A stretch of DNA of 55,957 bases from Planctomycetota bacterium (GCA_014381825.1 JACNKX010000210.1:1-55957); one strand, 5' to 3'. Numbered from the stretch's first letter, positions 26,571 to 36,503 are shown. Numbers and translations are program-made. The notes: generated from the sequence alone by a model not told the origin.

Positions 26571-29201
26571 TTAGTCGATATAAAGGAAGCGATTCGAACT
26601 CAGTAACGCATGGCAGAAACTGGCTAGGGCTTCATCCGCGGGAGCAACTTTCTTCTTGTCTTTTGATTCAGGGGCCGGGTTAGCGGCAAAGTGCTTTGTC
26701 TGTCCTTCGACAAACGCTACTGCCTCTGCCAACTCTTCGTTGTTTGGCGTCGCGGCGAAGGCGAGTTGCCATGCCAACGCGAGCTGTGCAGAAACATCGT
26801 CGCCAGCATCACGTTGAATTCGCTCCGCGAACCGTTTGGCTCGCGTCAACGCAAAGTCGCTGTTCATCAGCATCAATGATTGTGGTGAGACCGTCGAAGC
26901 GTTTCTCGAAGTGCAGTTCGGCTCCATGCGAGGCAGATCGAACGGAGCCATCACACTCAGTGGGCGGCTGCGACGCGATTCAATGTAGATGCTTCGACGT
27001 AAATCCTCGCCTTTCATGGGGACGATTGCTCCAGGGCGACCGGCGTTGAGATTCTCTTTGCCGACTACGAACTGACCGACGCGGTCGGCCATCACTGGCA
27101 CGGCAGGGCCGAACGCTTTGTTGTTCAATTCGCCACTCACTGCGAGAGCGGTGTCACGCAAAACTTCCGCCTCCAACCGTCGCACGGACATTCTCCAGTA
27201 CAGCGAGTTGTCCGCGTCAACCATGTCACCTTCGTCGTGATGCAGCGAAGCTTGCCGATATGTCGTTGACGTCATGATCAATCGATGCAGTTGCTTGATG
27301 CTCCAACCGTTGGCAATGAATTCGCTGGCGAGCCAATCAAGCAGTTTGGGATGAGTCGGTTCCACGCCCAAAGCACCAAAGTCCCCGGGCGTTGGTACCA
27401 GGCCACGACCAAAATGATTGAGCCAGATCCGGTTGACGATCACACGAGCGACAAGCGGATGCTTGCCGCTGGTGAGCCACGTTGCGTAGGCCAGTCGTCG
27501 ACCGCTGGTGGGCAGCGTTTCGTCGTTGGCTGGCAAGTCGATCGCTTTCGCGGAGGTCAAAACGGCCAGCTCGCGCGGCGCGACCTGCTGCTTCGGCTGC
27601 TCGAAATCGCCGCGATGGAACAGGAACGTTGCGGGGAGAGCTTTGCCTCTGGATTCCCAAACGGCTCGAACGAACTCTTCTACCGGTTTCGTCGCGCGAA
27701 TTCTACTGGCTTCGTCATCCATCTTCTTCAACTCGTCAGCCGCTTTCTTGTCGTACAAGTACAACGAGCCTGCCGAGACGTTGACGCTGGGGTGCTCTTT
27801 AAGCAGCTTCTTCTGTTCGGCGGTGCGCTCTTTATCGGGTGTCGACCGAGCTTTGGTGATCGGCGCTCGCAGGCTCTCGTCCAGCTTGGCGAGTTCGCGC
27901 TGGAACGTGGCTTCGATGTATTCGTTTTGCTTCTTCGTACGCTCGTCAACAATCTTCTTGGCTTCCGCTTCGATCTCGGCAGACTTCGCACGATCGGCGT
28001 CGGTGTACAGCGAGACGCGACGTTTGGCCGGTGCCAACCAATTCTTCCAATCGAGTGACGGTTCGAAGATCGCTCGGATTGCGTAATAGTCTTCCTGAGA
28101 TATCGGGTCGTAGCGATGGTTGTGACACTGTGCGCATCCGACGGTCAGACCTAACAACGACGTCGATACAATCTCTACCGTCTTTGCCATCACATCGTTG
28201 CGAGCGATATTTTGATCGACGCCACCGATTCCCGTTCCGTCTGGTGCCATTCGAAGGAAACCCGTCGCAACAAGATGTTCTGCCTGATCCGTTGTCAGGT
28301 TCTCGAACGGCGGTGTCACGAGCTCGTCGCCCGCGAGTTGTTCGACGACGAATTGATTGAAGGGCTTATCGTCGTTGAGGGATCGGATGACATAGTCGCG
28401 ATACTTGTAGACATAGGGACGAACGGGATCGTCTTCGGTATAGCCTTCCGAATCGGCGTAGCCGGCCACGTCCAGCCAATGTCTTCCCCATCGCTCGCCG
28501 TAACGAGGCGAGTTTAAGATCCGATCGAGCAATCGCTCATACACGTCCGGCGACGAATCGTTGACGAAGGCATCGATTTCCTCCGGCGATGGCGGCAAGC
28601 CGAGTAGATCAAAGTAGACTCGGCGAATGAGCGTTTTCGCATCGGCATCGTCGGAGATAGAAAGGTCGTTCGCTTCAAGCTTGGCGATGACGAATTGATC
28701 GATCAGAGTGCCGGCGCGCGCCCGACTCTTTACGGCCGGGGGGGACTCGCGGCGAACAGACTGAAAGGCCCAGAACGCTCGCTCTTCTTCGGTGATGTAG
28801 TTGTCAGGGTTCAGTTCGGCGGGCTCGGGCCGACTTGCAACGGCACCGCCAGCGATCCATCGCTCGATCGCCGCTATCTCACTAGGCGTTGGCCGTAACT
28901 CAATTTCTTCCGGCGGCATGTCACCATCACGCAGCCGCTGAATCAGTAAACTCTCATCCGGCTTGCCGGCCACAAACACCTCACCGGAATCTCCACCCTT
29001 CGCAATCAACCGCCTCAGCCGAACATCGAGTCCACCTTGAAGCTCGCCTCCTTCGCCATGACATTGAAAGCAATGCGTTTTCAATATCGAACGAACGTGC
29101 TTCTCATACGTGATTTCTTCGCCCGATAGACTCGTCGCGAGAAAGTACGCGACAGCAATTGCGAGTGTGGGAGCACTTGTTTTGAGCAAGCTGAAGTTCA
29201 T
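26571..29201 (-). CDS. PSD1 protein with planctomycete cytochrome c domain (PSCyt1-DUF1549-DUF1553)
   Basis: 876 residues, exported by a signal peptide (TLAIAVAYFLATSLSGEE). The order is the PSCyt1 heme domain with CFQCHGEGG and the later GDMPPEE (~30-130); DUF1549 (~165-370) with DLLGLPPSPEEIDAF, RYGERWGRHWLDVAGYADS and a second CxxCH in VGCAQCHNHRYDP; a charged, probably coiled-coil insert (~385-520); and DUF1553 (~555-830) with VNRIWLNHFGRGLVPTPGDF. Family members are thought to be exported heme proteins linked to polysaccharide or sulfated-glycan use, unproven. It is read with the DUF1501 gene downstream. A sulfatase gene next to that pair fits the idea. Confidence 0.92.
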   Translation of the reverse strand: MNFSLLKTSAPTLAIAVAYFLATSLSGEEITYEKHVRSILKTHCFQCHGEGGELQGGLDVRLRRLIAKGGDSGEVFVAGKPDESLLIQRLRDGDMPPEEIELRPTPSEIAAIERWIAGGAVASRPEPAELNPDNYITEEERAFWAFQSVRRESPPAVKSRARAGTLIDQFVIAKLEANDLSISDDADAKTLIRRVYFDLLGLPPSPEEIDAFVNDSSPDVYERLLDRILNSPRYGERWGRHWLDVAGYADSEGYTEDDPVRPYVYKYRDYVIRSLNDDKPFNQFVVEQLAGDELVTPPFENLTTDQAEHLVATGFLRMAPDGTGIGGVDQNIARNDVMAKTVEIVSTSLLGLTVGCAQCHNHRYDPISQEDYYAIRAIFEPSLDWKNWLAPAKRRVSLYTDADRAKSAEIEAEAKKIVDERTKKQNEYIEATFQRELAKLDESLRAPITKARSTPDKERTAEQKKLLKEHPSVNVSAGSLYLYDKKAADELKKMDDEASRIRATKPVEEFVRAVWESRGKALPATFLFHRGDFEQPKQQVAPRELAVLTSAKAIDLPANDETLPTSGRRLAYATWLTSGKHPLVARVIVNRIWLNHFGRGLVPTPGDFGALGVEPTHPKLLDWLASEFIANGWSIKQLHRLIMTSTTYRQASLHHDEGDMVDADNSLYWRMSVRRLEAEVLRDTALAVSGELNNKAFGPAVPVMADRVGQFVVGKENLNAGRPGAIVPMKGEDLRRSIYIESRRSRPLSVMAPFDLPRMEPNCTSRNASTVSPQSLMLMNSDFALTRAKRFAERIQRDAGDDVSAQLALAWQLAFAATPNNEELAEAVAFVEGQTKHFAANPAPESKDKKKVAPADEALASFCHALLSSNRFLYID

Positions 29202-29359
29202 CGCAGTATCTGGCGTGAGGGCTACGTTATTGACGAGCCACGATGCCCAAAAGTGGGGCTTTGGCGGGACTTCTATCCTAGCAGGTCACTTACGGCTGAC
29301 ACAACAAGAATGCAAAGTGGCGACGGGGCGGATGAGATGTTGTGGTGATAGCCGCCACA

Positions 29360-29686
29360 CTAGAAGACCAAGTGCAACCCGACTCCCAATGCAGCTCCAC
29401 CTGTGAAGCCAATTACAGCACCAATCGCGAGTCCCCACCATCTCTTTGACAGCCGCACGCCGAGATATGCCCCAAGACATCCACCGAACAGCATGATCAC
29501 TCCTGGCATACCGAACTCGCGGAGCCAATACTGCACCATTAGCAACCCAGCCAGCGCAAGAGTTCCGCTGATGATCAGTGACCACGCCCAGTGCGTTTCA
29601 GTCGGCGTAGACTTTGCCTTTACTTCTGGGCTCGTTTGTGGCGGTTCGTACGGATTCCCGCTCCTGTTGTCTTGCCTGTCCGACAT
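29360..29686 (-). CDS. small membrane protein with NPYEPP leader
   Basis: 108 residues. The N-terminus MSDRQDNRSGNPYEPPQTSP carries the NPYEPP motif seen at the start of many small planctomycete membrane proteins. Three hydrophobic stretches follow: WSLIISGTLALAGLLMVQYW, GVIMLFGGCLGAYLGV and GLAIGAVIGFTGGAALGVGL. The last two are glycine-rich and could pack tightly. No known family function. It sits between the two divergent DUF1549/1553-DUF1501 pairs, on the minus strand and 158 bases upstream of the first pair. Confidence 0.7.
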   Translation of the reverse strand: MSDRQDNRSGNPYEPPQTSPEVKAKSTPTETHWAWSLIISGTLALAGLLMVQYWLREFGMPGVIMLFGGCLGAYLGVRLSKRWWGLAIGAVIGFTGGAALGVGLHLVF

Positions 29687-29803
29687 TTGTCCAGTGTAGC
29701 AGTCGCCGCCATTGCAAACCGCAACGCTGATGTAATGTTGTTTGCTGAGAAAACTGTCACAGATGTTTCATAACCATCGCAATCTGGCCATAATCAAACG
29801 TCT

Positions 29804-31810
29804 ATGATCAGTCACAGTCAACCTGCTCACCATGTCTGCGTTGCGATCCTAGCCATTCTTAGCGCAGTGGCAACATCGCCGCTGGTGCTGGCCGAGGATG
29901 AATACTTCGACTACGAACGCGACCATTGGGCGTTTGTGTTGCCAGAAGATTTTCCAGTTCCATCTTGTGCCTTAGGTGATCACAAGAATTGGCCGCGGAC
30001 TTCGATTGATGCGTTCGTACTGGCGCAGCAGCTTGACCGAGAGTTGGGTCCTTCACCGGAAGCGGATCGCACGACGTTGATTCGGCGACTGACGTTTCAA
30101 ATGACAGGACTGCCACCTTCGCCGGAAGAAGTCGACGCCTTTGTGAACGACGAGCGACCGAATGCTTATGAACGGCTTGTCGATCGTCTGCTGGCGAACC
30201 CGCGTTATGGCGAGCATTGGGGGCAGCATTGGCTCGATGTGGTGCGTTACGCCGAGACGGAAGGCTTTGAGTATGATCGTCATCGGCCTGGTGCCTGGCG
30301 GTTTCGCGACTATGTGATTCAGTCGCTGAACGAAGATAAACCGTACGACCAATTTGTGCGTGAGCAGATTGCTGGCGACGAGTTGAATCCGAACGATCAT
30401 GGTTCGCTGGCCGCGGCGGGTTTTCATCGGCTCGGGCCGATACGGCGCAACGCCGGGAATGCGGAAGTGGCTTTCAGCCGCAACGAAGTGCTCACCGAAA
30501 GGACCGACGCGATCGGAGCTGCGTTTCTTGCGGTAACCGTCGGTTGCGCTCGATGTCACGATCACATGTTCGATCCGATTCGGCAGACAGACTACTACCG
30601 TTTGCAAGCGTTTCTCGCGTCGACTTTTGAACATAACGTCGAGTTGGCGAGTGACGCCGAGAAGTCCGAATGGGAAGCTCGCAGTAAAGTCGTCGAGGCC
30701 GAGGTCAACGAAATTAAATCTCGATTGAAGACGGCCGCAGCAGAAGACGAAGAGCGGATATTGTGCGAATTGAAAGCCGCACAGGCAAAGACTCCTGCAC
30801 CGCTGCAAACAATCTCAAGCATCAAGCACGACCCAGCTCAACGCACACCGATTCATCTGTTGGATCGAGGTGATCCCAATAAGAAACTCGACCATCTAAC
30901 AATGCGACCGCTCGGCGTGTTGCTTCCTGAAGGGGCTGAGGGATATCCAGACGATCTTTCGACTCCTAGGACGCATTTGGCCGAGTGGATTACCGACGCG
31001 AAGAATCCACTGACGGCGCGCGTCATTGTAAACAGGCTATGGCAATATCATTTTGGTACGGGGTTGGTCGGCACGACGAACGACTTCGGCGTCAACGGCG
31101 ATGCGCCAACTCATCCCGCGTTGCTTGATTATCTCGCAAATCAACTCGTTGAGTACGAATGGAGGTGGAAGCCGATTCACCGGATGATCCTCCTGAGCAG
31201 CACTTATCGGCAGACCAGTTCACTGAATCCGGTTTATCAGGAAATCGATCCGAATAATCGATGGTTATCGCGTTTTACGCGCCGGCGGCTGGCCGCGCAG
31301 GAGATCCGCGATGCCATGTTAACGGTCGGCGGGACGATCAACTTTAAGGCCGGCGGTCCCAGCGTTGTCGCGCCGGTTGATCAGGAATTGATTGACTTGC
31401 TCTACAAACCATCGCAATGGGCAGTCACGCCGGACGAGCGCGAGCATCATCGGCGTTCGATTTATTTGATCGCGAAACGAAACCTCCGCTTGCCGTTCAT
31501 GGAAGTTTTCGATCAGCCCGACTTGCAAACTAGTTGTGCGCGTCGCGAATCAAGTACGCATTCACCGCAAGCGTTGGAGATGCTTAATGGAGAGTTGTCG
31601 AGTGAGCTGGCCGAAGCGTTTGCAGAACGATTGGAGCGGGATGCCAGTTCCGTGGCGGGTGATCAGGTCCGATTGGCGTATCGCTTGGTCGCGGGCCGCG
31701 AGCCGAGCGACAAAGAGCTCCTCCTGTCGACGGCGTTTCTAAGGGAACAGTCGTTGTGCGAGTTTGCCTTGGCGATGTTCAACCTAAATGCGTTCCTGTA
31801 TGTGGAGTGA
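29804..31810 (+). CDS. DUF1549/DUF1553 protein lacking the PSCyt1 domain
   Basis: 668 residues with a signal peptide (VAILAILSAVATSPLVLAED). DUF1549 spans about 60-265 (MTGLPPSPEEVDAFVND, RYGEHWGQHWLDVVRYAE, and CxxCH in VGCARCHDHMFDP). A short helical insert follows at ~285-340, then DUF1553 at ~400-640 (VNRLWQYHFGTGLVGTTNDFG, ARRESSTHSPQALEMLNG). Unlike its neighbour at 26571 it has no N-terminal cytochrome domain with a second CxxCH, so it may bind only one heme. The C-terminus overlaps the following DUF1501 gene by 11 bases, a sign of translational coupling. Confidence 0.9.
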   Translation: MISHSQPAHHVCVAILAILSAVATSPLVLAEDEYFDYERDHWAFVLPEDFPVPSCALGDHKNWPRTSIDAFVLAQQLDRELGPSPEADRTTLIRRLTFQMTGLPPSPEEVDAFVNDERPNAYERLVDRLLANPRYGEHWGQHWLDVVRYAETEGFEYDRHRPGAWRFRDYVIQSLNEDKPYDQFVREQIAGDELNPNDHGSLAAAGFHRLGPIRRNAGNAEVAFSRNEVLTERTDAIGAAFLAVTVGCARCHDHMFDPIRQTDYYRLQAFLASTFEHNVELASDAEKSEWEARSKVVEAEVNEIKSRLKTAAAEDEERILCELKAAQAKTPAPLQTISSIKHDPAQRTPIHLLDRGDPNKKLDHLTMRPLGVLLPEGAEGYPDDLSTPRTHLAEWITDAKNPLTARVIVNRLWQYHFGTGLVGTTNDFGVNGDAPTHPALLDYLANQLVEYEWRWKPIHRMILLSSTYRQTSSLNPVYQEIDPNNRWLSRFTRRRLAAQEIRDAMLTVGGTINFKAGGPSVVAPVDQELIDLLYKPSQWAVTPDEREHHRRSIYLIAKRNLRLPFMEVFDQPDLQTSCARRESSTHSPQALEMLNGELSSELAEAFAERLERDASSVAGDQVRLAYRLVAGREPSDKELLLSTAFLREQSLCEFALAMFNLNAFLYVE

Positions 31811-33224
31811 TGTAGTTGTGTTAGGTCGTCGCTCATTCTTAAAGGGCTCGTTTTGCGGAATCGGTTCGTTGGCGCTAGCGTCGTTGTTACGCGACGAAGA
31901 ACTTCGCGGCGCAACTCGCAATCCGTTGGCACCCAAGCCACCACACATCCCATCCGCGAAAGCCAAATCGGTCATCTTCCTGTTCATGGCGGGCGGGCCG
32001 AGCCACATCGAAACATTTGATCCAAAACCACTGCTAGACAAGCTGGACGGTCAATCGCGTCCGGCCAGCTTCGGCGATGCGAAATACCAATTCGTTGAGT
32101 CGGATGCGAAGTTGCTGGGATGCCGGCGAACGTTTCAACAGTACGGTGAAAGCGGCCTTGCAGTATCTGACCTGTTCAAGCAGACAGCCGAGTGCATCGA
32201 CGACATCGCTGTAATTCGTTCCTGCCACGGACATAAGGTCGTGCATTCGGCGGCTCAGTATGAATTGCTTACCGGCCGAACCGTGCCTGGTTTTCCCAGC
32301 ATGGGATCATGGTCGGTGTTTGGACTTGGGAGTGAGAGCGATTCGCTGCCGGCTTATGTCGTTATGCCTGACCCGGACGGAGCGTTGGAGGCGGGACAGC
32401 CGATGTATACCAACGGCTTTCTACCAGCGATCTATCAGCCGACGATGTTCCGCCCTGGTGCCACGCCGGTCCGCAACCTCGACTTGCCTGGGGGAATATC
32501 ACTTGCCGAACGCCGCAAGACCGTCGAGTTGATACGGCAGCTGAACGAAGCGAATCTTGCCTCGAACGACGACGAGTTTGCGGCGCGAATCAGCGCGTAT
32601 GAACTTGCTTTCAAGATGCAGACCGAAGCGCCCGAAGTGTTCGATCTCTCGGACGAATCGCAGAATACGCTCAGCTTGTATGGCGTCGGCCAAGAGCCCA
32701 CGAACGACTATGCACGGCGATGCTTGTTGGCGAGGCGTTTGGTCGAGAAGGGCGTTCGCTTTTCGGTCGTCGTATCCGGTGGCGGGCCAGGTAACAAGCA
32801 GTGGGACGCTCACAAGAACATCGAAGAGAATCATCTGCGAATGGCGGCTCAAGTCGATCAGCCGATTGCTGGTTTGTTAAAGGACTTGAAGCAGCGAGGC
32901 ATGCTCGATAGCACGCTTGTAATCTGGGGAGGCGAATTCGGACGTTCGCCAGAGGCACAAGGGGGAAAGGGCCGCGACCACCATAATCTCGGATTTACGA
33001 TGTGGATGGCGGGTGGCGGCGTACGCGGCGGACAAGCCATTGGCGCTACGGACGAGATCGGATTGAGGGCTGTCGAGTCGCGGCATCATTTTCGCGATAT
33101 CCACACCACGATTTTGCATCTCTTGGGGCTCGATCAAGATCAACTCACGTACCGGCACCTCGGTCGAGAGGAGCGATTGACTGAGATACAAGGCGAAGTG
33201 ATCAAAGGAATTGCTGACGTATAG
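31800..33224 (+). CDS. DUF1501 protein, Tat-exported, coupled to the DUF1549 gene
   Basis: 474 residues from the ATG at 31800, which overlaps the upstream stop (ATGTGGAGTGA); an ATG four codons earlier is also possible. A Tat signal is at LGRRSFLKGSFCGIGSLALA. Family marks: VIFLFMAGGPSHIETFDPKPL, DDIAVIRSCHGHKVVHSAAQ, LVIWGGEFGRSPEAQGG, GRDHHNLGFTMWMAGGG and IHTTILHLLGLDQ. It is a clear paralogue of the protein at 25054. The two DUF1501 proteins and their DUF1549 partners form two units facing away from each other. Confidence 0.92.
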   Translation: MWSDVVVLGRRSFLKGSFCGIGSLALASLLRDEELRGATRNPLAPKPPHIPSAKAKSVIFLFMAGGPSHIETFDPKPLLDKLDGQSRPASFGDAKYQFVESDAKLLGCRRTFQQYGESGLAVSDLFKQTAECIDDIAVIRSCHGHKVVHSAAQYELLTGRTVPGFPSMGSWSVFGLGSESDSLPAYVVMPDPDGALEAGQPMYTNGFLPAIYQPTMFRPGATPVRNLDLPGGISLAERRKTVELIRQLNEANLASNDDEFAARISAYELAFKMQTEAPEVFDLSDESQNTLSLYGVGQEPTNDYARRCLLARRLVEKGVRFSVVVSGGGPGNKQWDAHKNIEENHLRMAAQVDQPIAGLLKDLKQRGMLDSTLVIWGGEFGRSPEAQGGKGRDHHNLGFTMWMAGGGVRGGQAIGATDEIGLRAVESRHHFRDIHTTILHLLGLDQDQLTYRHLGREERLTEIQGEVIKGIADV

Positions 33225-33259
33225 TCGTTGTTCGACCGGGCACTAGCGAGGCAAAGGTT

Positions 33260-33880
33260 ATGGCGGAAGGGCCAAAATTGATCACAGGTGCCGATGGCAA
33301 GACACGCTGTTGGTGGTGCGGTGACGATCCTCTGTACGTGGAGTATCACGATCACGAGTGGGGCTTACCGGTGGATGATGACGTGAGGCTATTCGAGAAG
33401 ATCTGCCTTGAAGGATTTCAAGCGGGGCTCTCGTGGATCACCGTACTGCGCAAACGCGAAGACTTTCGCAAGGCATTCGCAGGATTTGATCCCGCAAGGG
33501 TAGCGCGCTTTAGCAGAGCAAAAGTCGCATCACTTGTCATCAATGCCAAAATCATTCGGCATCGAGGAAAGATCGAGTCGACGATCAACAACGCGAAACA
33601 AGCCTTGCATCTTGCGGACGAGTTTGGTTCGCTTTCTTCCTTCTTCTGGCAATATGAACCAGACTCGCAACCGGAATTCGATGGTTGCCGGTCTATAACG
33701 CCCGAGTCGAAAACCCTCAGCAAAGAGTTGAAGCGACGCGGCTGGTCGTTCGTTGGACCGACGACCTGTTACGCTTTTATGCAGGCGATGGGGATGGTGA
33801 ACGATCATCTGCCGGGTTGCCACTCGTTCAGAAGCGTCGAGGAGCGTAGGAAACTCCTTCGAGCGTCGAGTGCAAAGTAA
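33260..33880 (+). CDS. tag: DNA-3-methyladenine glycosylase I
   Basis: 206 residues, near the usual 190. Removes 3-methyladenine from DNA in base excision repair. The zinc ligands typical of Tag are present: Cys in RCWWCGDDP, His in YHDHEWG, and His/Cys in NDHLPGCHSF. The core FEKICLEGFQAGLSWITVL and GWSFVGPTTCYAFMQAMGMV match the family. It begins 35 bases after the DUF1501 stop but is functionally unrelated to it. Confidence 0.96.
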   Translation: MAEGPKLITGADGKTRCWWCGDDPLYVEYHDHEWGLPVDDDVRLFEKICLEGFQAGLSWITVLRKREDFRKAFAGFDPARVARFSRAKVASLVINAKIIRHRGKIESTINNAKQALHLADEFGSLSSFFWQYEPDSQPEFDGCRSITPESKTLSKELKRRGWSFVGPTTCYAFMQAMGMVNDHLPGCHSFRSVEERRKLLRASSAK

Positions 33881-34015
33881 GAATTAGTGCATTCTGGGGG
33901 AAGGAACGATTTGCATCAGCCATGCGAGCGGCGGTACAATCGGGTCTCCATTTGTATTCTACGGCAGCTAATAGGTTATCGGTTGTGTTGGTTGGGTGTT
34001 GCAGGGGAACAGATT

Positions 34016-34906
34016 ATGTCGGTATCGCGAAAGCGAGCCTTCACGCTTGTGGAGTTGTTGGTGGTGATCGCCATCATCGGGATTCTTGTGGGGTTGCTGC
34101 TGCCAGCCGTGCAAGCCGCTCGTGAAGCCGGGCGGCGGATGCAGTGCGGGAATAATCTTCACCAGATGGTGATCGCGGCGCAGAATTACCATGATACGTA
34201 CCGCACGTTTCCTTCCGGCTTCATACTGCCGAACAAAGTGTTTTGGAGCGGGATGCTGCTGCCGCAACTGGAGCAAAACACGATATACGATACCTTGAAC
34301 TTCAGCGCGACGTGGTCGAGTGGACCCAACGCCGCTGCTTGTTCTACGCTGCTTCCTGTGTTTCGTTGTCCGTCCGCGCCAGTTGCAGAGCATACGAGCG
34401 TTCAAGGGATCGTCGACCGAGTTCCTTGCACTTATATTGCCTGCGGAACGGGGCTAACCCGAAATGAGTCGGGGCCTTCTCCGGTCGCGGGAGACCCCAA
34501 CAGAGATGGCATGTTCTTCTTGAATAGTCGAGTGAAGATGCGAGACATCTTGGACGGTACTTCGGCAACCGTTGCGATTGGCGAAGCGTTGTTTGACACG
34601 GATATACGCGGGATCGATCACGGAGGCACCGTTCACATCGTGGATCATTGGTACATTGGTTCGCCGAATATACACAAAACCGACGTCTCGGAGACGATTG
34701 GTTCGACTGCGATTCCCGTCAATCGGATCTTTGACGAGACTGCTTTTATCGACGAGAAAGAACTGTGCTATAGCAGCCGCCATCCTGGTGGCGCACAAGT
34801 CGCATTCGCGGATGGCCATGTTTCGATAGTCAACGAAACGATCGATGCTGCCGTCTGGAGCGCGCTTGGTACACGAGCTCACTACGACATTGCACAGGCT
34901 CCGTAG
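34016..34906 (+). CDS. DUF1559 pseudopilin-like protein
   Basis: 296 residues from the ATG at 34016, which has AGGGGA 8 bases upstream; the open frame extends back to 33887 without coding character. The N-terminus RKRAFTLVELLVVIAI is a class III prepilin signal, with cleavage expected between Ala and Phe and the +5 Glu in place. PAVQAAREAGRRMQCGNNL and the C-terminal FADGHVSIVN (H-x9-DG motif) are DUF1559 hallmarks. Planctomycetes encode very many of these proteins; a role in cell-surface structures is presumed. It converges on the pckA relic and clpX. Confidence 0.93.
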   Translation: MSVSRKRAFTLVELLVVIAIIGILVGLLLPAVQAAREAGRRMQCGNNLHQMVIAAQNYHDTYRTFPSGFILPNKVFWSGMLLPQLEQNTIYDTLNFSATWSSGPNAAACSTLLPVFRCPSAPVAEHTSVQGIVDRVPCTYIACGTGLTRNESGPSPVAGDPNRDGMFFLNSRVKMRDILDGTSATVAIGEALFDTDIRGIDHGGTVHIVDHWYIGSPNIHKTDVSETIGSTAIPVNRIFDETAFIDEKELCYSSRHPGGAQVAFADGHVSIVNETIDAAVWSALGTRAHYDIAQAP

Positions 34907-35118
34907 ATGAACTCTCTACGAACCAGTTGCCCCGCACTACTGCCGGCGTCACAAACGCTACCGGCATGTGCCGAGAAGTTCTCGACGAACCGTTGAGCGA
35001 GTGTATTCGCCGTCGCGTCGAATGCTGATTGATCCGACCAAGCGTTCTTCGGCACTAATATCTCGCTCGGGACGCCGGCGAATTCAGCGACCGTAGCGAA
35101 TCGGAACCCCGGGTGAGT
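34907..35118 (-). pseudogene. relic of ATP-type phosphoenolpyruvate carboxykinase, C-terminal end
   Basis: The minus-strand frame reads HPGFRFATVAEFAGVPSEIL, PKNAWSDQSAFDATANTLAQ and RFVENFSAHAGSV. This follows the C-terminal pattern of ATP-dependent PckA: 'Fgf.vp..vpGVpseiL.PrntW.d..ayd..a..La..F..NF'. Nothing of the kinase core (P-loop, metal site) lies upstream, where the clpX terminator begins. The relic's frame runs on into the 3' end of the DUF1559 gene. It is too short and start-less to be functional. Recognition is by family pattern from memory. Confidence 0.55.
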
Positions 35119-35131
35119 CGAATCCGCGCGC

Positions 35132-35171
35132 AAAAAAGAACGGGCCACTACGATTCATTCGCTGTGGCCCG
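35132..35171 (-). terminator. Rho-independent terminator of clpX
   Basis: On the minus strand an 8-base G+C-rich stem CGGGCCAC / GTGGCCCG with a 15-base loop is followed by TTCTTTTTTG. It lies 40 bases after the clpX stop, the classic layout of an intrinsic terminator. Confidence 0.85.
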
Positions 35172-35210
35172 CAAGTCGGGAGGGCAGATCCGATCTAACT
35201 TGTTTGTAGT

Positions 35211-36503
35211 CTATGCCGTCTTGCTAGTCGGCATCTTGAACATCTTCGCGCGACCTTCAACGATGTCGGCATTCACCTCGAACCGTGTGCCCTGTTCTTG
35301 CTCAGGCAAATCGAACATGATGTCGAGCATCACGTCTTCGATAATGCTGCGAAGTCCTCGAGCACCCGTTCCGCGCCCCTGAGCCCGTTGGGCGATTGCG
35401 GCGAGAGCTTCGTCAGTGAAACTCAACTCGCAGTTTTCCATCTCGAACAAGCTTTGATACTGTCGAATCAGAGCATTCTTCGGCTCTTGCAGAACTCGAA
35501 TGAGTCCAGCTTCGTCTAATGGAGCCAGTGCTGTTGTCACCGGTAGACGTCCGACAAGTTCCGGAATCAAGCCGAACTCCAACACATCATCTGTCGTCAC
35601 TTGAGGAAGCACTTCCGCAGTTGACAATTCCTCGTGCGACCCAGAGCTTTGCCCAAAGCCTAGCTGTCTGCTGCCGAGCCGTTTGCGGATGATATCCTCG
35701 ATTCCAACGAACGTCCCGCCACAGATGAATAGGATGTTGGTTGTGTCGATTTGAATATATTGCTGCTCAGGATGCTTTCTTCCACCCTGTGGAGGAACGT
35801 TGGCGACAGTGCCTTCAAGCATTTTAAGCAACGCTTGCTGGACCCCTTCTCCCGAAACATCGCGAGTGATCGACACGTTTTGGCTGGTCTTGCCGATCTT
35901 GTCTAGTTCATCGATGTAGAGGATGCCACGCTGAGCTGCATCGACATCGAAATCGGCAGCGTGAAGCAACTTGAGCAACAGATTCTCGACGTCTTCACCG
36001 ACATAGCCAGCTTCGGTCAAGGTCGTTGCGTCGCCGATCGCGAACGGAACATTTAACGTACGAGCCAGCGAGCGAGCCAACAACGTCTTGCCCGAACCAG
36101 TTGGGCCGATCAACATGATGTTGGATTTCTCGATCTCGACGTCCGAGCCTTCCCAACCGAGCGATAATCGCTTGTAGTGGTTGTGGACGGCGACGGCCAA
36201 GACTCGCTTCGCTGAGCTTTGGCCGATCACATATTCGTCGAGATGTTCCGCAATTTCTCGCGGGGTTGGAATCTCGCGGAACAATTGTTTGCTCGAGCCA
36301 CGGCGACGTTGCTCTTGTTCCAAGATCGATTGGCACAAGTCAATGCATTCGCCACAGATGTAAACGTCCCCAGGTCCTTCGACCAGCGGTCCGACGTCGC
36401 GGTAGCTCTTACGGCAGAAAGAACAGAAAGCGTTCTTCTTCGTCGTGCCGCCGCGGCGCCCCGTTGTAGTAGTTGTTGCTGTTGTATCTTTTCCACCCGA
36501 CAT
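35211..36503 (-). CDS. clpX: ATP-dependent Clp protease ATP-binding subunit ClpX
   Basis: 430 residues from the ATG at 36503 ([10 protein letters not shown]), which has AAGGAG 10 bases upstream; the frame stays open to 36548. The N-terminal zinc-binding domain has Cys27, Cys30, Cys50 and Cys53. The AAA+ core shows Walker [27 protein letters not shown] (pore region), Walker [29 protein letters not shown] (sensor 1 region) and [11 protein letters not shown] (sensor 2). ClpX unfolds substrates for ClpP. A Thr/Gly-rich stretch precedes the zinc domain and is longer than usual. No clpP or tig gene is adjacent in the window. Confidence 0.97.
   Translation of the reverse strand: MSGGKDTTATTTTTGRRGGTTKKNAFCSFCRKSYRDVGPLVEGPGDVYICGECIDLCQSILEQEQRRRGSSKQLFREIPTPREIAEHLDEYVIGQSSAKRVLAVAVHNHYKRLSLGWEGSDVEIEKSNIMLIGPTGSGKTLLARSLARTLNVPFAIGDATTLTEAGYVGEDVENLLLKLLHAADFDVDAAQRGILYIDELDKIGKTSQNVSITRDVSGEGVQQALLKMLEGTVANVPPQGGRKHPEQQYIQIDTTNILFICGGTFVGIEDIIRKRLGSRQLGFGQSSGSHEELSTAEVLPQVTTDDVLEFGLIPELVGRLPVTTALAPLDEAGLIRVLQEPKNALIRQYQSLFEMENCELSFTDEALAAIAQRAQGRGTGARGLRSIIEDVMLDIMFDLPEQEQGTRFEVNADIVEGRAKMFKMPTSKTA

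Noticed and set aside
35095-35131. A TCGAATCC stretch resembling a tRNA T-arm
   Set aside because: No acceptor stem, D-arm or anticodon arm can be drawn around it; the stretch is part of the pckA relic.
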